DNA of 64,000 bases from positions 54,674,625 to 54,738,624 of the forward strand of contig OW388305.1 of the NCBI GenBank assembly GCA_936450465.1, in the 5' to 3' direction. The notes under the pieces were generated by a model that was not told where the DNA came from, did not search any database, and worked only from the letters and a program-made list of their open reading frames with translations. Source of the DNA: Gibbula magus (Eukaryota > Mollusca > Gastropoda > Trochida > Trochidae). Below, piece by piece: positions 1 to 11,200 of this stretch (the stretch's first letter is position 1; the number at the start of each line of letters is the position of its first letter). The position numbers were made by a program, and so were the translations under genes.

Positions 1-2880
1 GACAAAATCGTTATATCACCACTCCTGATAATAGCTGTATCGTTTGGAAACACAATTCATCTATTGTTAGCATTACCATATATTCAAAATGAATACAGCA
101 ATGTATTTATTCTTATTTTTTTTGTAAACACAGTCGCAAATATCTGTTAAATGTGTGTTGCCCATTATAGAAAATACAAGAGACATCATCATTTGTATAA
201 AATGGCAAAGGTATAAATATAACATTATATATAGATAAACACATTTCAACATCCCACAAAACCAGCAACAATTTACTCAACAGATGGTACTTTCTCACAT
301 TCGAGGGCAGCAAAAAAATGGAAATTGGAAATGTAAGCTACTTAATGTGAAATTACATTAGTCTATAACATTGAACACAGAAGCAGACAGTGGACATTGA
401 AATAAAAATATGCATCTTTCAAACATCGAATGAAAATATATGACAGCTTTGATTGATCCGATGAACGTATTTGTAACACGACCGATAGACAAAGATGGTA
501 ATTTGGAAACATTTGCTATTCTGTAATGATATATATAGCAGTTGTCAAACCATTTACATACATTAGCACACATAGGAAAAGTCACCAATAAATTCGGAAT
601 ACTTTTATCCACTTGTTACAGATACGACCATTAATATTACACCAAGTCTCAAGAAGAACCCAACGATTTACATTTTTAAAATATATTTTTGTTCAGGTTT
701 CTGAAAGAGTTGCCTTTTGAAACAATTGTTGTTTTGCAATCTCCTCAACTAAACGAGCTATGAGTGTCGAAAATTACTTTATGGCTTGCTTTATTTCCCA
801 CAGAAATGATGCGTCAAAGAATTAATACACGATAAGGTCATTTGTCTTTATGTATTAAATTTCCATATTTCATAATTTTTCTAATCAACTTCTTATCAAA
901 TGACAAATTTTCCTTGTTAAATTATTTTAACTACAACAAGTCATTTAAAACAGACATTTATAGTATTAATTATATATTTGTAATATAAGAATTCAACATA
1001 ACCGCTTAACCAAAATAAAAGAATAAATGAATAATAAATGAAATAAATTAATTAGAATTATTATATGAATTGAATTAACCAAAATTATAATAAGAACATT
1101 AATTCCAACAACAGGTCATCAGGCGCAATATAGTATTTTCAATTTAATTCTAATCTGCAATTGGTTCATTGGACTATTTTGTAAAAATGAGAACCACAAC
1201 AAGTGTAATGTTTTGTTCCTATATTAAACTAGAGCGACTCAAACATTGCAAAAAAATCGTCTGCTTTTCACCTGACAGCAACGAACGAAAAATGGGGCGA
1301 GGCTTAGAGGGATGGAGAGTAACCGGAAGTGGCGTACGTCAAGGGACGGGATATAAACATCTGCTTACTATGTATAATGGCAAACACTGGGGAATCGGTC
1401 AGTCGATCCGTTCAATCTACACTTTGCGACAATGCCACACCCCTATTCTGTTATGAATTCTTCCAGTAATCCAGGTTATCAAGTTTGCCTTTACAAGTTT
1501 CCCTCTGATGTCTTGCTTGACGGCAAATAAACCGATTTTATTTGAGCGAAACGTTGTGCCAACCAATGTTCAGATCACTTCCCTGAAGATTGTTTTCTTT
1601 GCGAGGGAAGCGAGCAAGGAATATATTCAGTTTTATACATTGTGATGATTTTGCAAGTATTTCACAAACGAATAGCAACCTGTAATGTGTCCAATGATTA
1701 GAATAACGAACCTGTTTTCATCATGAGCTTGATGATATCGTTGTATATCATCAGTTATTGCACAACGATATGTTTTTCTTCAAATGAGTGCATCGACATA
1801 GAAGAACCTACAGAATAAAACTCTATCATCCTATTCCTTAATTCCATTGGTTGCTTTATGTTCCTAACTTTAATTGGCTGACAATATCTAGACTGAATGT
1901 CGCTTTAATGAGTATTTCCTATTTTAAGATAAGCTTTGTGTCACCTAGACAGGACGTTTGACAAGAAAAATATATGACATGCTGGCCACCGACGTGCCAG
2001 TTGTTATGTAATTGAACCGATCCAGTAAACTCGTTACCTGTAAAACATAATGACACTGGGTCTCTTTGACTCTGTTTAGCTTATTTGCGTAAACTAATAT
2101 GCTGTAACAACACTTCTCTCCTTTGATCTGGAAGAAACATCTATATGGTACCCTAAACTGAGAATTGTGTGTTAGAGGTGCACGTAAAGGCTATCAACCT
2201 GTTTCGTTTTAATTTACGAGATGTGCAGTAATATGCTACTGGAAGAAAATTCTTTCATTCGATCTTGTTCGTTGTCTATAAATTTGTGTAATCATTATGT
2301 ATATGTGTGTTTAATTGAGCAATCTTGATATAAATTTCACTGAGCTTGTTGACCAATCCAGTTCATGTATGTTCATGAAATAGTTTTGTTTTATCATATA
2401 GGAAGTGAAAATGTTTTGCATTACATTAAATCACATATAGAATATTTTATATATATATATATATATTACAGTAATCTTTATATCAAATAAATTATATAAG
2501 TCCGCAATGGTATCTCGTTTGTTTGGACAACCAATCGTTCAGTGTCTATAAAGTAATACCTACCAGATTACTTTATTTATCAATAGTACATCGCAATGTA
2601 TTTATAACGATCTATGTGTTATGACAGCAGCAATCCCGCTGTTCATGGTCACAAACATACTGTACATTAGCGCAAAATGCACTCAAATTAAGCAGGGTCC
2701 GGTCGTTGTAACCACATGAAATCGAAATTGCTAGTTGAATAGTTACGTAATCCGTTAATCGAAAATGTTCGTTGTTTTGAAGAAGATTTATCTCTTATAT
2801 GATCAGTTTAAAAGTTGGAAAAATGCGTTAAATTAAGATTAGCGGCCATAATGAGATTCTTCCACGTACCTCACAGCAGG
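1..2880. other. Intergenic, no gene recognised
   Basis: No reading frame with recognisable protein motifs was found on either strand. A less AT-rich island at about 1,260-1,460 contains an ETS-like CCGGAAGTG at 1,322, a CRE half-site and a TATAAA-like stretch at about 1,351 on the plus strand, which could be a promoter, but no downstream coding exon is evident. A short (TA)n tract lies at about 2,449-2,466. Confidence 0.5.
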
Positions 2881-3174
2881 ATACGCTTCAGTGACTAGTG
2901 CTCCGCCCGCTTTCATACTAGTCGGCGGGGCTTAATTAGAGATTTTTTAAAACAGATGTCTACAAATAATTTACAAGCCGATTTAAACAATTTCAAGTCT
3001 AATAATTGTCAAATTGACATCCCTTCTCAACGAATCCCGAAAGTGACCCATAGGCACGACATGTAACCTTAAACTAAATGAAATATTTTCAAATATTATC
3101 CGTTCATGTATCTGAGAAACATGTCTCCTTATTTCATCATAGTTTGTCATCTCTGGACGTTTCCAAAGAACACT

Positions 3175-3297
3175 TTCCATTGCGGTGGAAACGGCTTTCA
3201 TCGCAGTGAAAAGGATTCTCAACGCGGTGAAAATTGTTCTCACCACGGTGGAAATTGTTCTCACCGCAATGGAAACCCTTTCCACCTCAACTAGTTT
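3175..3297. repeat. 21-bp tandem repeat, about 5-6 imperfect copies
   Basis: Units of 21 bp built around CAYYGCGGTGGAAA follow one another here. Because 21 is divisible by 3, both strands stay open and read as 7-residue repeats (plus strand HxGGNxx-like, minus strand xSTAxRx-like). The units differ from each other by several substitutions. I see no evidence that either reading is a gene; the open frames follow from the period. Confidence 0.75.
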
Positions 3298-3412
3298 TGG
3301 GTTATTTTAAATTTTCTCTTTTTTAACTGAAATTTCGTGAAAATAATATCCGTAAAGACGTATTTTAAAATCTATTATAATGTCCCTTTGATCAGAGAAG
3401 TAGTTTGTCACT

Positions 3413-3632
3413 TTTCATTGTGAGTATTTCGTGTTTCAGTAAGAGTTTCTTTAGTGTTTCATTGTGAGTATTTCGTGTTTCATTTTTAGTTTCTTTGGTG
3501 TTTCATTGTGAGTATTTCGTGTTTCACTTTTAGTTTCTTTGGTGTTTCATTGTGAATATTTCGTGTTTCACTTTTAGTTTCTTTGGTGTTTCATTGTGAG
3601 TATTTCGTGTTTCATTTTGAGTTTCTTGCGTT
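3413..3632. repeat. 44-bp tandem repeat, five copies
   Basis: The phrase CATTGTGAGTATTTCGTGTT recurs every 44 bp (for example at 3,416 and 3,460), separated by a TTTTAGTTTCTTTGGTG-like half. Copies are close to identical, so the array is a young minisatellite. It lies 115 bp after the 21-bp array. Confidence 0.85.
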
Positions 3633-3639
3633 TCAATTT

Positions 3640-4890
3640 CAGATTATCGTGGTGTTTTTGTAGGTTTTTTGTATTTTCAGTACAGTTTCCTGTAGAGAAA
3701 TGCAATACATTATGAACAATACTTTATGTCCTTTGGGTCATATCAAGATGATCATCATATCTGAGTGTGCGGTAATACCTTTTGGACAGTGAGAATTTAC
3801 TGTGCAATCAGATTCTTTTTTAAGTATCGAATAATAAGCTGGACGGCCTTGATGAATGTATGGTATTTTGTTGTTAGCATATTCGCAAGAACAGTTTGAG
3901 TGAATGACACATGTTCATCAGAAAAAAAATGAATTATGATGGGAACAGGCGTGATGAGAGTAATATATTGCACTAATATACACATTACTTTTATTATCTC
4001 ATCATGAGGAGAACGTTATACCCGATATTCGGATATTGCAGAGAGACAGAAAAACCTGCAACAACAGATAACTGAAGATCACATGAACAATAGCGACAGA
4101 GCAATCCACTGCAATCGGCTGTACTTGATGGCTCAATAATGAGTTGCGGAATAAAGAGTCTCGGGGGTTCCTTCAGTTACTTCACTCGATCAGGCAATCT
4201 GTATACGTCGGAGACATAAATAGCTGAACAAGACGGGCATCATTTATAGCCAATGTATAATTACGTTTTCTGAATGGTGGTTGTGGTTGCTTATCAGGGA
4301 TGATGCATCTTGTACAAGTTTCATCAGTGACTTCATATAACATTTCATTGTATCTTAGAATAAATTCCATGCTGGACAAACATTTAGTGCAACAGCAACA
4401 CTTAAATGTGGTCAGTCCGATGACGACTGTGAATTCATCACAAGAACTATCCCCTTCCACGGATCACTACATGTCAAACCCAAGTCTTACTGGAACCAAT
4501 CTTTCAGATGAGAGGGAGTCCACAACTGATTAACAAACAGAGGAAACTAACAATATTGTTGATGACAATTCAGTTTCATCAATCACTGAAAACAACCTGA
4601 GAAAATCAATTGTTAGTTAATTTGACTTTATTAAAAGAAGTTTCTCAAAAAGCAAGAAACATTATCCTCCCGATAATTACATACATGCCACCAGTTTTCA
4701 TTGTGCAATTGTAACAAATGATTAATGTATACACTGTAAAGGGGGATGTCTTAATTATGTACCTCAGGTCTAATCCCATGTAATGCAGACATTGTGTGCT
4801 ATTCAAACAAACCAATTGTCGCCTACCAATCAATCAATTCCAATAGTACATTGTTACTTCCTCATACAAGCTGTATATATACTACCTGCA
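3640..4890. other. Intergenic, no gene recognised
   Basis: Short open frames here (for example about 4,182-4,460 on the minus strand and 4,300-4,533 on the plus strand) have no motif I recognise and no clear start or splice context. The stretch may include body sequence of the decayed PLE whose tail follows at 4.9 kb, but I cannot show this. Confidence 0.4.
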
Positions 4891-4904
4891 ATGCTGTGTA
4901 AAAT

Positions 4905-4975
4905 CAACTACTTTTGAAAAGACTTGTAATGAGTCGAAATAGGCGTATCAAGTATTAAAATGATATCTACAGCAA
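4905..4975 (+). mobile_element. Decayed PLE tail with hammerhead-like remnant
   Basis: The stretch GACTTGTAATGAGTCGAAA at about 4,920 matches the stem-II/GAAA half of the hammerhead in the intact PLE downstream, including the TGTAAT loop. TACTT before it can pair with AAGTA after it, as a stem I. The CTGATGA box is replaced by a TTGAAAA-like sequence, so it would not be catalytic. I read it as the tail of an older, different PLE. Confidence 0.4.
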
Positions 4976-5063
4976 GTGTCGTCTGAAGTATTTATTTTTT
5001 TTATATACATTTACTTCACGTGCGACCTTATTCAACTTTTCCTATATATATATATATATATTA

Positions 5064-5170
5064 TATATGAAAGACTTAACATCAGATTTGACATTGATGG
5101 AATCTTCTTTAATACAAAACGATGAGCTCATTTCGACCGGTGTATTGGTCACTTCAAGTATGGTCTCTTC
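5064..5170 (-). mobile_element. Second decayed PLE tail, minus strand
   Basis: Read on the minus strand this holds TGACCAATACACCGGTCGAAA followed by a palindromic TGAGCTCA and a TTAAAGAAG-like end. This is the same order of elements (stem II, GAAA, short palindrome) seen in the PLE hammerhead, with a degenerate CUGAUGA box. It abuts (TA)n and then the left end of the intact PLE. Confidence 0.4.
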
Positions 5171-5172
5171 AT

Positions 5173-5206
<34 letters not shown>
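5168..5206. repeat. (TA)n microsatellite at PLE left edge
   Basis: An almost pure TA/AT run ends directly at the PLE inverted repeat. A second run lies at 8,098-8,144, 40 bp beyond the right end. Confidence 0.8.
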
Positions 5207-5483
5207 GAAAAAATAAAAAGTTCGAAGAAATTACGATGATTTAATCAGATTCACAAGCATGCTTTCGACCATTACAGGTCTCATCAGGTGAATGACGTTG
5301 AGTCGGTTGATGCGTCATAAAGTGTATTATGACGTCACAATACATTGCATAGATACATTCTTAGATACAATGCATAGAAACAGATGTACATTGAGAATGA
5401 AATTACATTTTAGAATTGAGTCTTGGCTTATATTTATTAATAAACAATAATTCTTTTTCTGCCAAGCAATTAGATTCAGTTGA
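5203..5483 (-). repeat. Left inverted repeat of the PLE
   Basis: Reverse complement of 7,780-8,060, ending inside the last part of the GIY-YIG frame (the TCAACTGAATC block). Coding sequence of the plus-strand frame starts at its inner boundary. Confidence 0.9.
5249..5293 (-). ncRNA. Hammerhead ribozyme motif in left PLE repeat
   Basis: Exact inverted counterpart of the motif at 7,970-8,014. Read on the minus strand it has ATTCAC, CTGATGA, GACC-loop-GGTC, GAAA, GCATGC, TT and GTGAAT. The predicted cleavage is between 5,255 and 5,254. Having the motif in both termini is what known PLE hammerheads show. Confidence 0.75.
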
Positions 5484-7860
5484 CGGTTATCCGGGGAACT
5501 GGAAACCTCCAAAAGGGTAGACCCAAAAATCATTAATCTGTCTGACCATCCCCTTTCTGAAAATGAAATTAAACTTTTGAAAAGGGGTCTAAAATTTACC
5601 CCAACTCCCAAACCAAATTCAAATGGTACCAAATTAGATATGAAAGCTTTTTCAAGAAAGTTACGACTAGCAGATTTTTTTGCTATTGACGAAAGTGACA
5701 TTGAAGGGGATGATGAGGAAGATTGCAATATAAGGGATGAAAATTTAGTCAGAAATAAATCTAAATTTAACCCGCCTTACAACAGAGATAAATATATAGA
5801 TGAATTTTGTCAAAGGATTGAAAACAATCCTGTTCATGTTAACAAAAAGAATTCTAATTTAACTAAAGGGGAATTGAAAGCTCTCCGCGACCTTTCTAAT
5901 AATACAGATATTATAATTAAGGAAGCGGATAAAAGAGGGGCTATAGTTATAATGAACAGTTCTTATTATTGCGACAAAGTCATGTCCATTTTGAATAATA
6001 CAGAATATTATCAAAAATCATCTGCAACTAAAGAAAAGGCTGTTTGTAACAAAGTTAAGAAGTTAATTGAACATTACTCTAATGAAATTTTAGATAAGGA
6101 AAAGGATTACTTAACCAATTTTGAATCCAAAACTGCTAACTTTTACGGGCTACCCAAGGTACACAAAAGTAAACTTATTCAAGAAAAAGTATTAAGTGAA
6201 AACAAAGAAGTAATAAATATTGTTAATCCAGAAGATTTAACATTTAGGCCGATAGTTGGGGGACCCGAAAGTTGTACTCAACGTCTTAGCAATTATTTAG
6301 ATATAATTCTTAAACCTTTGTGTAAACATGTCAAAAGTTACCTCAGAGATGATATAGATTTCCTATGTAATCTACCAACACAAGTGGCCAAAGATTCTAC
6401 TATAGTCAGTTTTGATGTAGTTAGTTTATACAGCAACATTGATACTTCACTTGGCATTGAAGCCATTACATATTGGATAAAATAATTCAGACAGGACGTA
6501 TTGGATAGATTTTCAGAAAACTTTATAATAGATGCTTTAAAGTTAATTCTGAACAATAATGTTTTCTACTTTGATGGTTGCTATTTTTCACAAGAAAAGG
6601 GAGTTGCCATGGGTACCAAAGTTGCGCCTACTTATGCAACCTTAGTTCTGGGATATCTAGAAAAGTTATTTTATGAAAAAGTGGGTAATAAACTTGGACA
6701 GGAAACAAAAGAACACGTAGAAAATATGTGGAAAAGATTTTTAGATGATTGTTTTGCAATATTGAATGTCTCGGCAGAAAATCTACATGACATTCACAAT
6801 ATCCTTAACTCTCTTAATCCTTCCCTTACATTTACTATGGAAAAAAGTAAGTGTGAAATCAATTTTCTTGATGTTAAAGTCAAATTAGATTCTGAAGGCA
6901 TTGTAAATACTGATATATTTTACAAAAGTACTGATACACATCAATATTTGGATTTTAGATCTTGCCATCCCCGACATACTAAACGTAATATTCCATATTG
7001 TTTAGCAAGGAGAATCTGTACTATAGTCTCAGAAAATAACATCAAAGAACAGCGTCTTAAGGAGTTAAAGGTGTTTTTGACCAATCAAAACTATCCAATT
7101 AACTTAATAGATGACAGTATTACTAGGGCACTGAGTCTAGACCAAATAAAACTAAGAGAAGCCGCTGATAATAAACGAGACAGTTCTCCTGCTAACAATA
7201 GCGCAAACGCTCCCAATCCAGGAACCAGTGAAACTGAAATTCCAATTTCAGATAAGAGTTGTCTCCCATTGATCACTACGTTTAATCCAAGTCATAATAA
7301 TGCGATGAAATCGGTTAATCAACATATGCCTGTTTTATATCAAAGCCAAAAGATGGCACGAATTTTGAAAAATTATCGGATTATTAATAGTCAAAGGCAA
7401 CCCCGAAATTTAAGGAAAATGTTGACTAATTCCAAATTTGACTCCATTACAGAAACCCCCCAGGTTAGAAAATGTGGTGATAAACGATGCGCGACATGTA
7501 ACATTTTGATTGAGGGCACATCGGTTAGTATCCCACCAAATAAAATGTTTTTTTGTAAAAAGAAACATGACATGTGATTCAAAAAATGTTGTTTATATGA
7601 TTGTTTGTCATGGATGTCAAGAAATATACATCGGGAAAACAGAATTAAAATTAAAAAGAAGAATGAATCTTCACCGTTCTCAAATTAAACAAAAACACAA
7701 TCGTACTATTCCTCTTAGTGCACATCTTGAACTATGTGGAAAAAATAAATATTCTGTTTTTCCAATATACAAAGTTGATTCAACTGAATCTAATTGCTTG
7801 GCAGAAAAAGAATTATTGTTTATTAATAAATATAAGCCAAGACTCAATTCTAAAATGTAA
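5484..7860 (+). pseudogene. PLE polyprotein: reverse transcriptase plus GIY-YIG endonuclease, broken
   Basis: The open frame begins at the inner edge of the left repeat. Visible RT motifs in order are: NFYGLPKVHK (about 6,138), FRPIVGGPES (6,243), motif A FDVVSLYSNI with the catalytic Asp (6,411), motif B GVAMGTKVAPTYATL (about 6,601) and motif C FLDD (6,738-6,749). The downstream STDTHQYLDFRSCHPRHTKR block is typical of PLEs. A Cys-rich linker CGDKRCATC (7,473-7,499) precedes a GIY-YIG domain with VVYMIVC at 7,588, YIGKT at 7,627-7,641 and the KRRMNLHR helix. Two lesions break it: an in-frame TAA at 6,483-6,485 between motifs A and B, and a one-base shift near 7,548-7,561, at T7 and A5 runs, which moves the endonuclease into another frame. 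In the family the RT and nuclease act together in target-primed insertion. This copy should not make a full protein unless the lesions are sequencing errors. Confidence 0.92.
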
Positions 7861-7969
7861 TTTCATTCTCAATGTACATCTGTTTCTATGCATTGTATCT
7901 AAGAATGTATCTATGCAATGTATTGTGACGTCATAATACACTTTATGACGCATCAACCGACTCAACGTC

Positions 7970-8014
7970 ATTCACCTGATGAGACCTGTAATGGTCGAAA
8001 GCATGCTTGTGAAT
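7970..8014 (+). ncRNA. Hammerhead ribozyme motif in right PLE repeat
   Basis: All invariant parts are present in order. Stem I is ATTCAC (7,970-7,975) pairing with GTGAAT (8,009-8,014). The core box CTGATGA is at 7,976-7,982. Stem II is GACC/GGTC around a TGTAAT loop. GAAA is at 7,997-8,000. A minimal stem III is formed by the palindrome GCATGC, and TT precedes the predicted cleavage between 8,008 and 8,009. A very short stem III is a known trait of PLE hammerheads, which are thought to work as dimers; the palindrome fits that. Activity is inferred, not shown. Confidence 0.8.
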
Positions 8015-8096
8015 CTGATTAAATCATCGTAATTTCTTCGAACTTTTTATTTTTTCTATATGAGACCTGGGAGTTGGAAGATGTTTTAAACTGTTT

Positions 8097-8097
<1 letters not shown>

Positions 8098-8144
<47 letters not shown>
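8098..8144. repeat. (TA)n microsatellite
   Basis: An almost uninterrupted TA run of about 22 units lies just outside the PLE right end. Confidence 0.9.
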
Positions 8145-8154
<10 letters not shown>

Positions 8155-8269
8155 TCGTAACATTGTTCTGATTTCTTATTCTTTTCAACAGTGTGTATGT
8201 GCATATTAATTATTTCTCTTTATGATTTCAACTCATCTGAAGCTTGAAGAATCGTGTATGTATCGCTAA

Positions 8270-11200
8270 TAAGATGATTAGCAACTTTGTAACATTCTAA
8301 GATAACTAAGTTCCTCAATAAAACTTGTGATTGTTAAATCATGTGCATCGTTAAATGTAGTTATGCACAATTATCAATTTTCATTATCAATGCTATTTCC
8401 TATGATTTGTTGATAATACTATGAAATATTATCTAAAAGGTCATTTCCGATTTACGTTCAGTTACAATTAAAGATCTTCATATCTAATCAGTGTAGCCAT
8501 TTATATCTATTGATACATGATCCATTAAATAGTTACCCCTTAAGCCATTATGCACATACCTCATCTTCTCTGGCATCTGAATTAAATAAACGTCACGGTC
8601 ACTGATGGAAAACAGCCGATGGAACTGTTTGTACTTGATGGTCGGAAGGAACTATTTGATAGTCGGGAAGAACTATTTTAATCACCTTGTTAGGAGTCCC
8701 TTGATGTCCTTAACTACTCCGCCGACTACTGCTATCGTGGACAATCAAATCCAATCAGTTTAGTAAAATGATGTTTTGTCACGACACACTGATAGAATGT
8801 TATTTCTTGCATAATCGAAACAAAATCTTGGATTGTCACGTTATAATTAAATGAGAGCCTTGATTGCCCTAACCGACACGATTTTACGTGTATGGTGTAA
8901 GTAATTAGTGAGTATTTTTCAGTTTTTTAAATATTTTTTTTATTATTACATTTCCCAATGAAATGCATCTTACATGTACTTATGCCTTTTTATTATTGTT
9001 TTCATTTTTTTAGAACCAAATGGATATTTCTGTTAATACAATGTCGTTAATAGACAATGAGATGACTATAATTGAGGGCTGAATTAAATCAACGAAAGAT
9101 CACACAATAACATGAATGTCAGGTATTAGTTCGGGTAATTCAACTTGCATTCTTACAAAGTTCCCGTGTCACCAGATGGTGGCATTAATACAATAGGATA
9201 AACACAAAGGCGCCATCACATCCAAGTAATAATGTAATGATTAATAAGCTCAGCTGATTTGCTGGAACAAATTGGTTTATGGTTGATTGGTATTATAATT
9301 TGGTTTTCTTCACAAAATGTTAGTTTTTTTTCAAAAGTTGAAGATGATACTGTTAATGGACATCTTAGATGATATGTATTGTATTGTTATAAAAGCACAA
9401 TAATGTAATAATGAGGGCACCAGATGTACACGGGAGCATGTTCGTACTAATATACTTAATATGTATAAAATCTATATGTGTTCTATTTCCACGCGGTCAT
9501 CCGCGAATCATTAGATCACATGTTAATATACATTGTCATTTACAAATCTGATTGTTCATTGATATGTATAAATAACACCAACAACATATATAATACATGT
9601 ACATTCAGCATATATATTGCTGAATACTCTTCCCAATTAAACAAATACAACAATAAGATTGAATACATCAGATCACTATTCGATTTATATTTTTTAATTC
9701 AAGACAGTTGCATGGCTTACATGGCGCAGTTAATGTCATCCACACACGCAGAAATGATATAATGCGTCTCCAGTAGGTGTATCAATCACGATAAGACAAC
9801 ATCTGCTTTACTTTCCGGTCTGAGAATTCATCAGCGTAATGCATTATTCTACACGAGTTTATGCTCTTTGCAGTTCAAACTAAACTACAGACCAGATTTC
9901 AATGTTTGAACTTTCAACTCTGTAATCGTGATGAATTAATAATGTGACATTTATTTCGTAAATTGTATAATAAGAGTTATAAGAGAGACATAAATATTAT
10001 GTTTTAAATAATACTGATAACAATATGTATTCAAGACTTTCTCAAATAACTACTAATAACATTGTTACTATTGGCATGGCCAACTCAATCACAATTGCAT
10101 TTACAATGGCTCAAGGCCATACTCACATTATTACCCTCGAGGAATGGTGACTTAAATGTAGACGTCTTGAAAACTTATAGATATGGTATTATTTAGGGAC
10201 ATATGTGATGTAGATTCATTTTGTAGATAAAGATGTGAATTCTATTTTATTTAAACTCCAAACAGCTGTCCTCTCATCTCTTTCGAATGCTTTCAAAACG
10301 GCTCCGATTTAACAACAGTGATCTGATTGGTCTGCCTTGTGGCGACTTGTAGTTCGATGGACGAATGAAATGTAAAGACGACATGACCTTGTAGATGTTT
10401 TAAGCTATCTGGAATGGGTTTGGTTAATAGTTTCAGAAATACTGGCACTGTGATACGTGTAGTATATTATTGTGGATTTAGAAGTATATGACGTTTGGAC
10501 CTCCGTTTTAGAAGTCAAACATGAAAAGGTCCCTTTAATTGTGGTACACGTATGTTATGTATGAGATAAATTTGCAAGCCATAACTATCTTCCTGAAGTT
10601 GTACATGTAGTTCAATGGGAACGTCATTCTCAAAGAAATAGTACAAATATGTTGATCAATCAAAATTCATCAGAATCAAATGCATAGCTAATTATGCAAA
10701 CACATTTCTCTCTTTCTTTTTAAGGTATTTAATATTAATTTAATTTATGATTTCCCCTAAAATAGTCATATACATAGACATGCCTGTAAATTGACCATTA
10801 CTTTTTCGAACTGTTTGCAAGTTGGAGGCGTTTTTAAATTTAATCATGTCCATTACAAGGTTTTATGTCAAATATCCTAATTTGGACTATGATCAGTTGA
10901 CATGATAAAATTTAATCTAATGTTTATATTATTTCTCCAATACCATTTAATTTGCAATGTGATCACTATACAGAGTTTCAGACAAAAAATCAGATAATAT
11001 TGTATGACGTCTACTGGCGAAAAACAACATACACATACATGATGTACATGCCAGTATGAGAAACCAATAAGTAAATTCATTAATGATCTTAAGACACTTT
11101 AATCATTTGACATTTTCATTTAGTATTAGAACAAAGGTACGACATGGAATAGAATATTTACAAATGTCACAATTTTGTTTACTCATTTGAAAATAGACTT

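Larger units (their letters stand above)
5203..8060 (+). mobile_element. Penelope-like retroelement with 281-bp inverted termini
   Basis: About 2.86 kb long. The right end (7,780-8,060), containing the last coding codons and the 3' tail, is repeated in inverted orientation at the left end (5,203-5,483). Both copies are 281 bp and look identical by eye over all lines compared. An inverted partial copy of the 3' end at the 5' end is a known PLE arrangement. Between them lies one RT plus GIY-YIG frame. Each repeat carries a hammerhead motif and one TGACGTCA palindrome. No target-site duplication is clear; both flanks are TA-rich, which hides it. The near-identical termini argue for a recent insertion although the frame is broken. 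Confidence 0.9.

Noticed and set aside
5327..5728. 133-codon minus-strand frame at the PLE left end
   Set aside because: It joins the inverted PLE tail to the antisense of the RT frame; an out-of-frame shadow of the GIY-YIG end.
8019..8204. Minus-strand frame with a Tyr-Ile run
   Set aside because: It crosses the PLE tail and a TA microsatellite.
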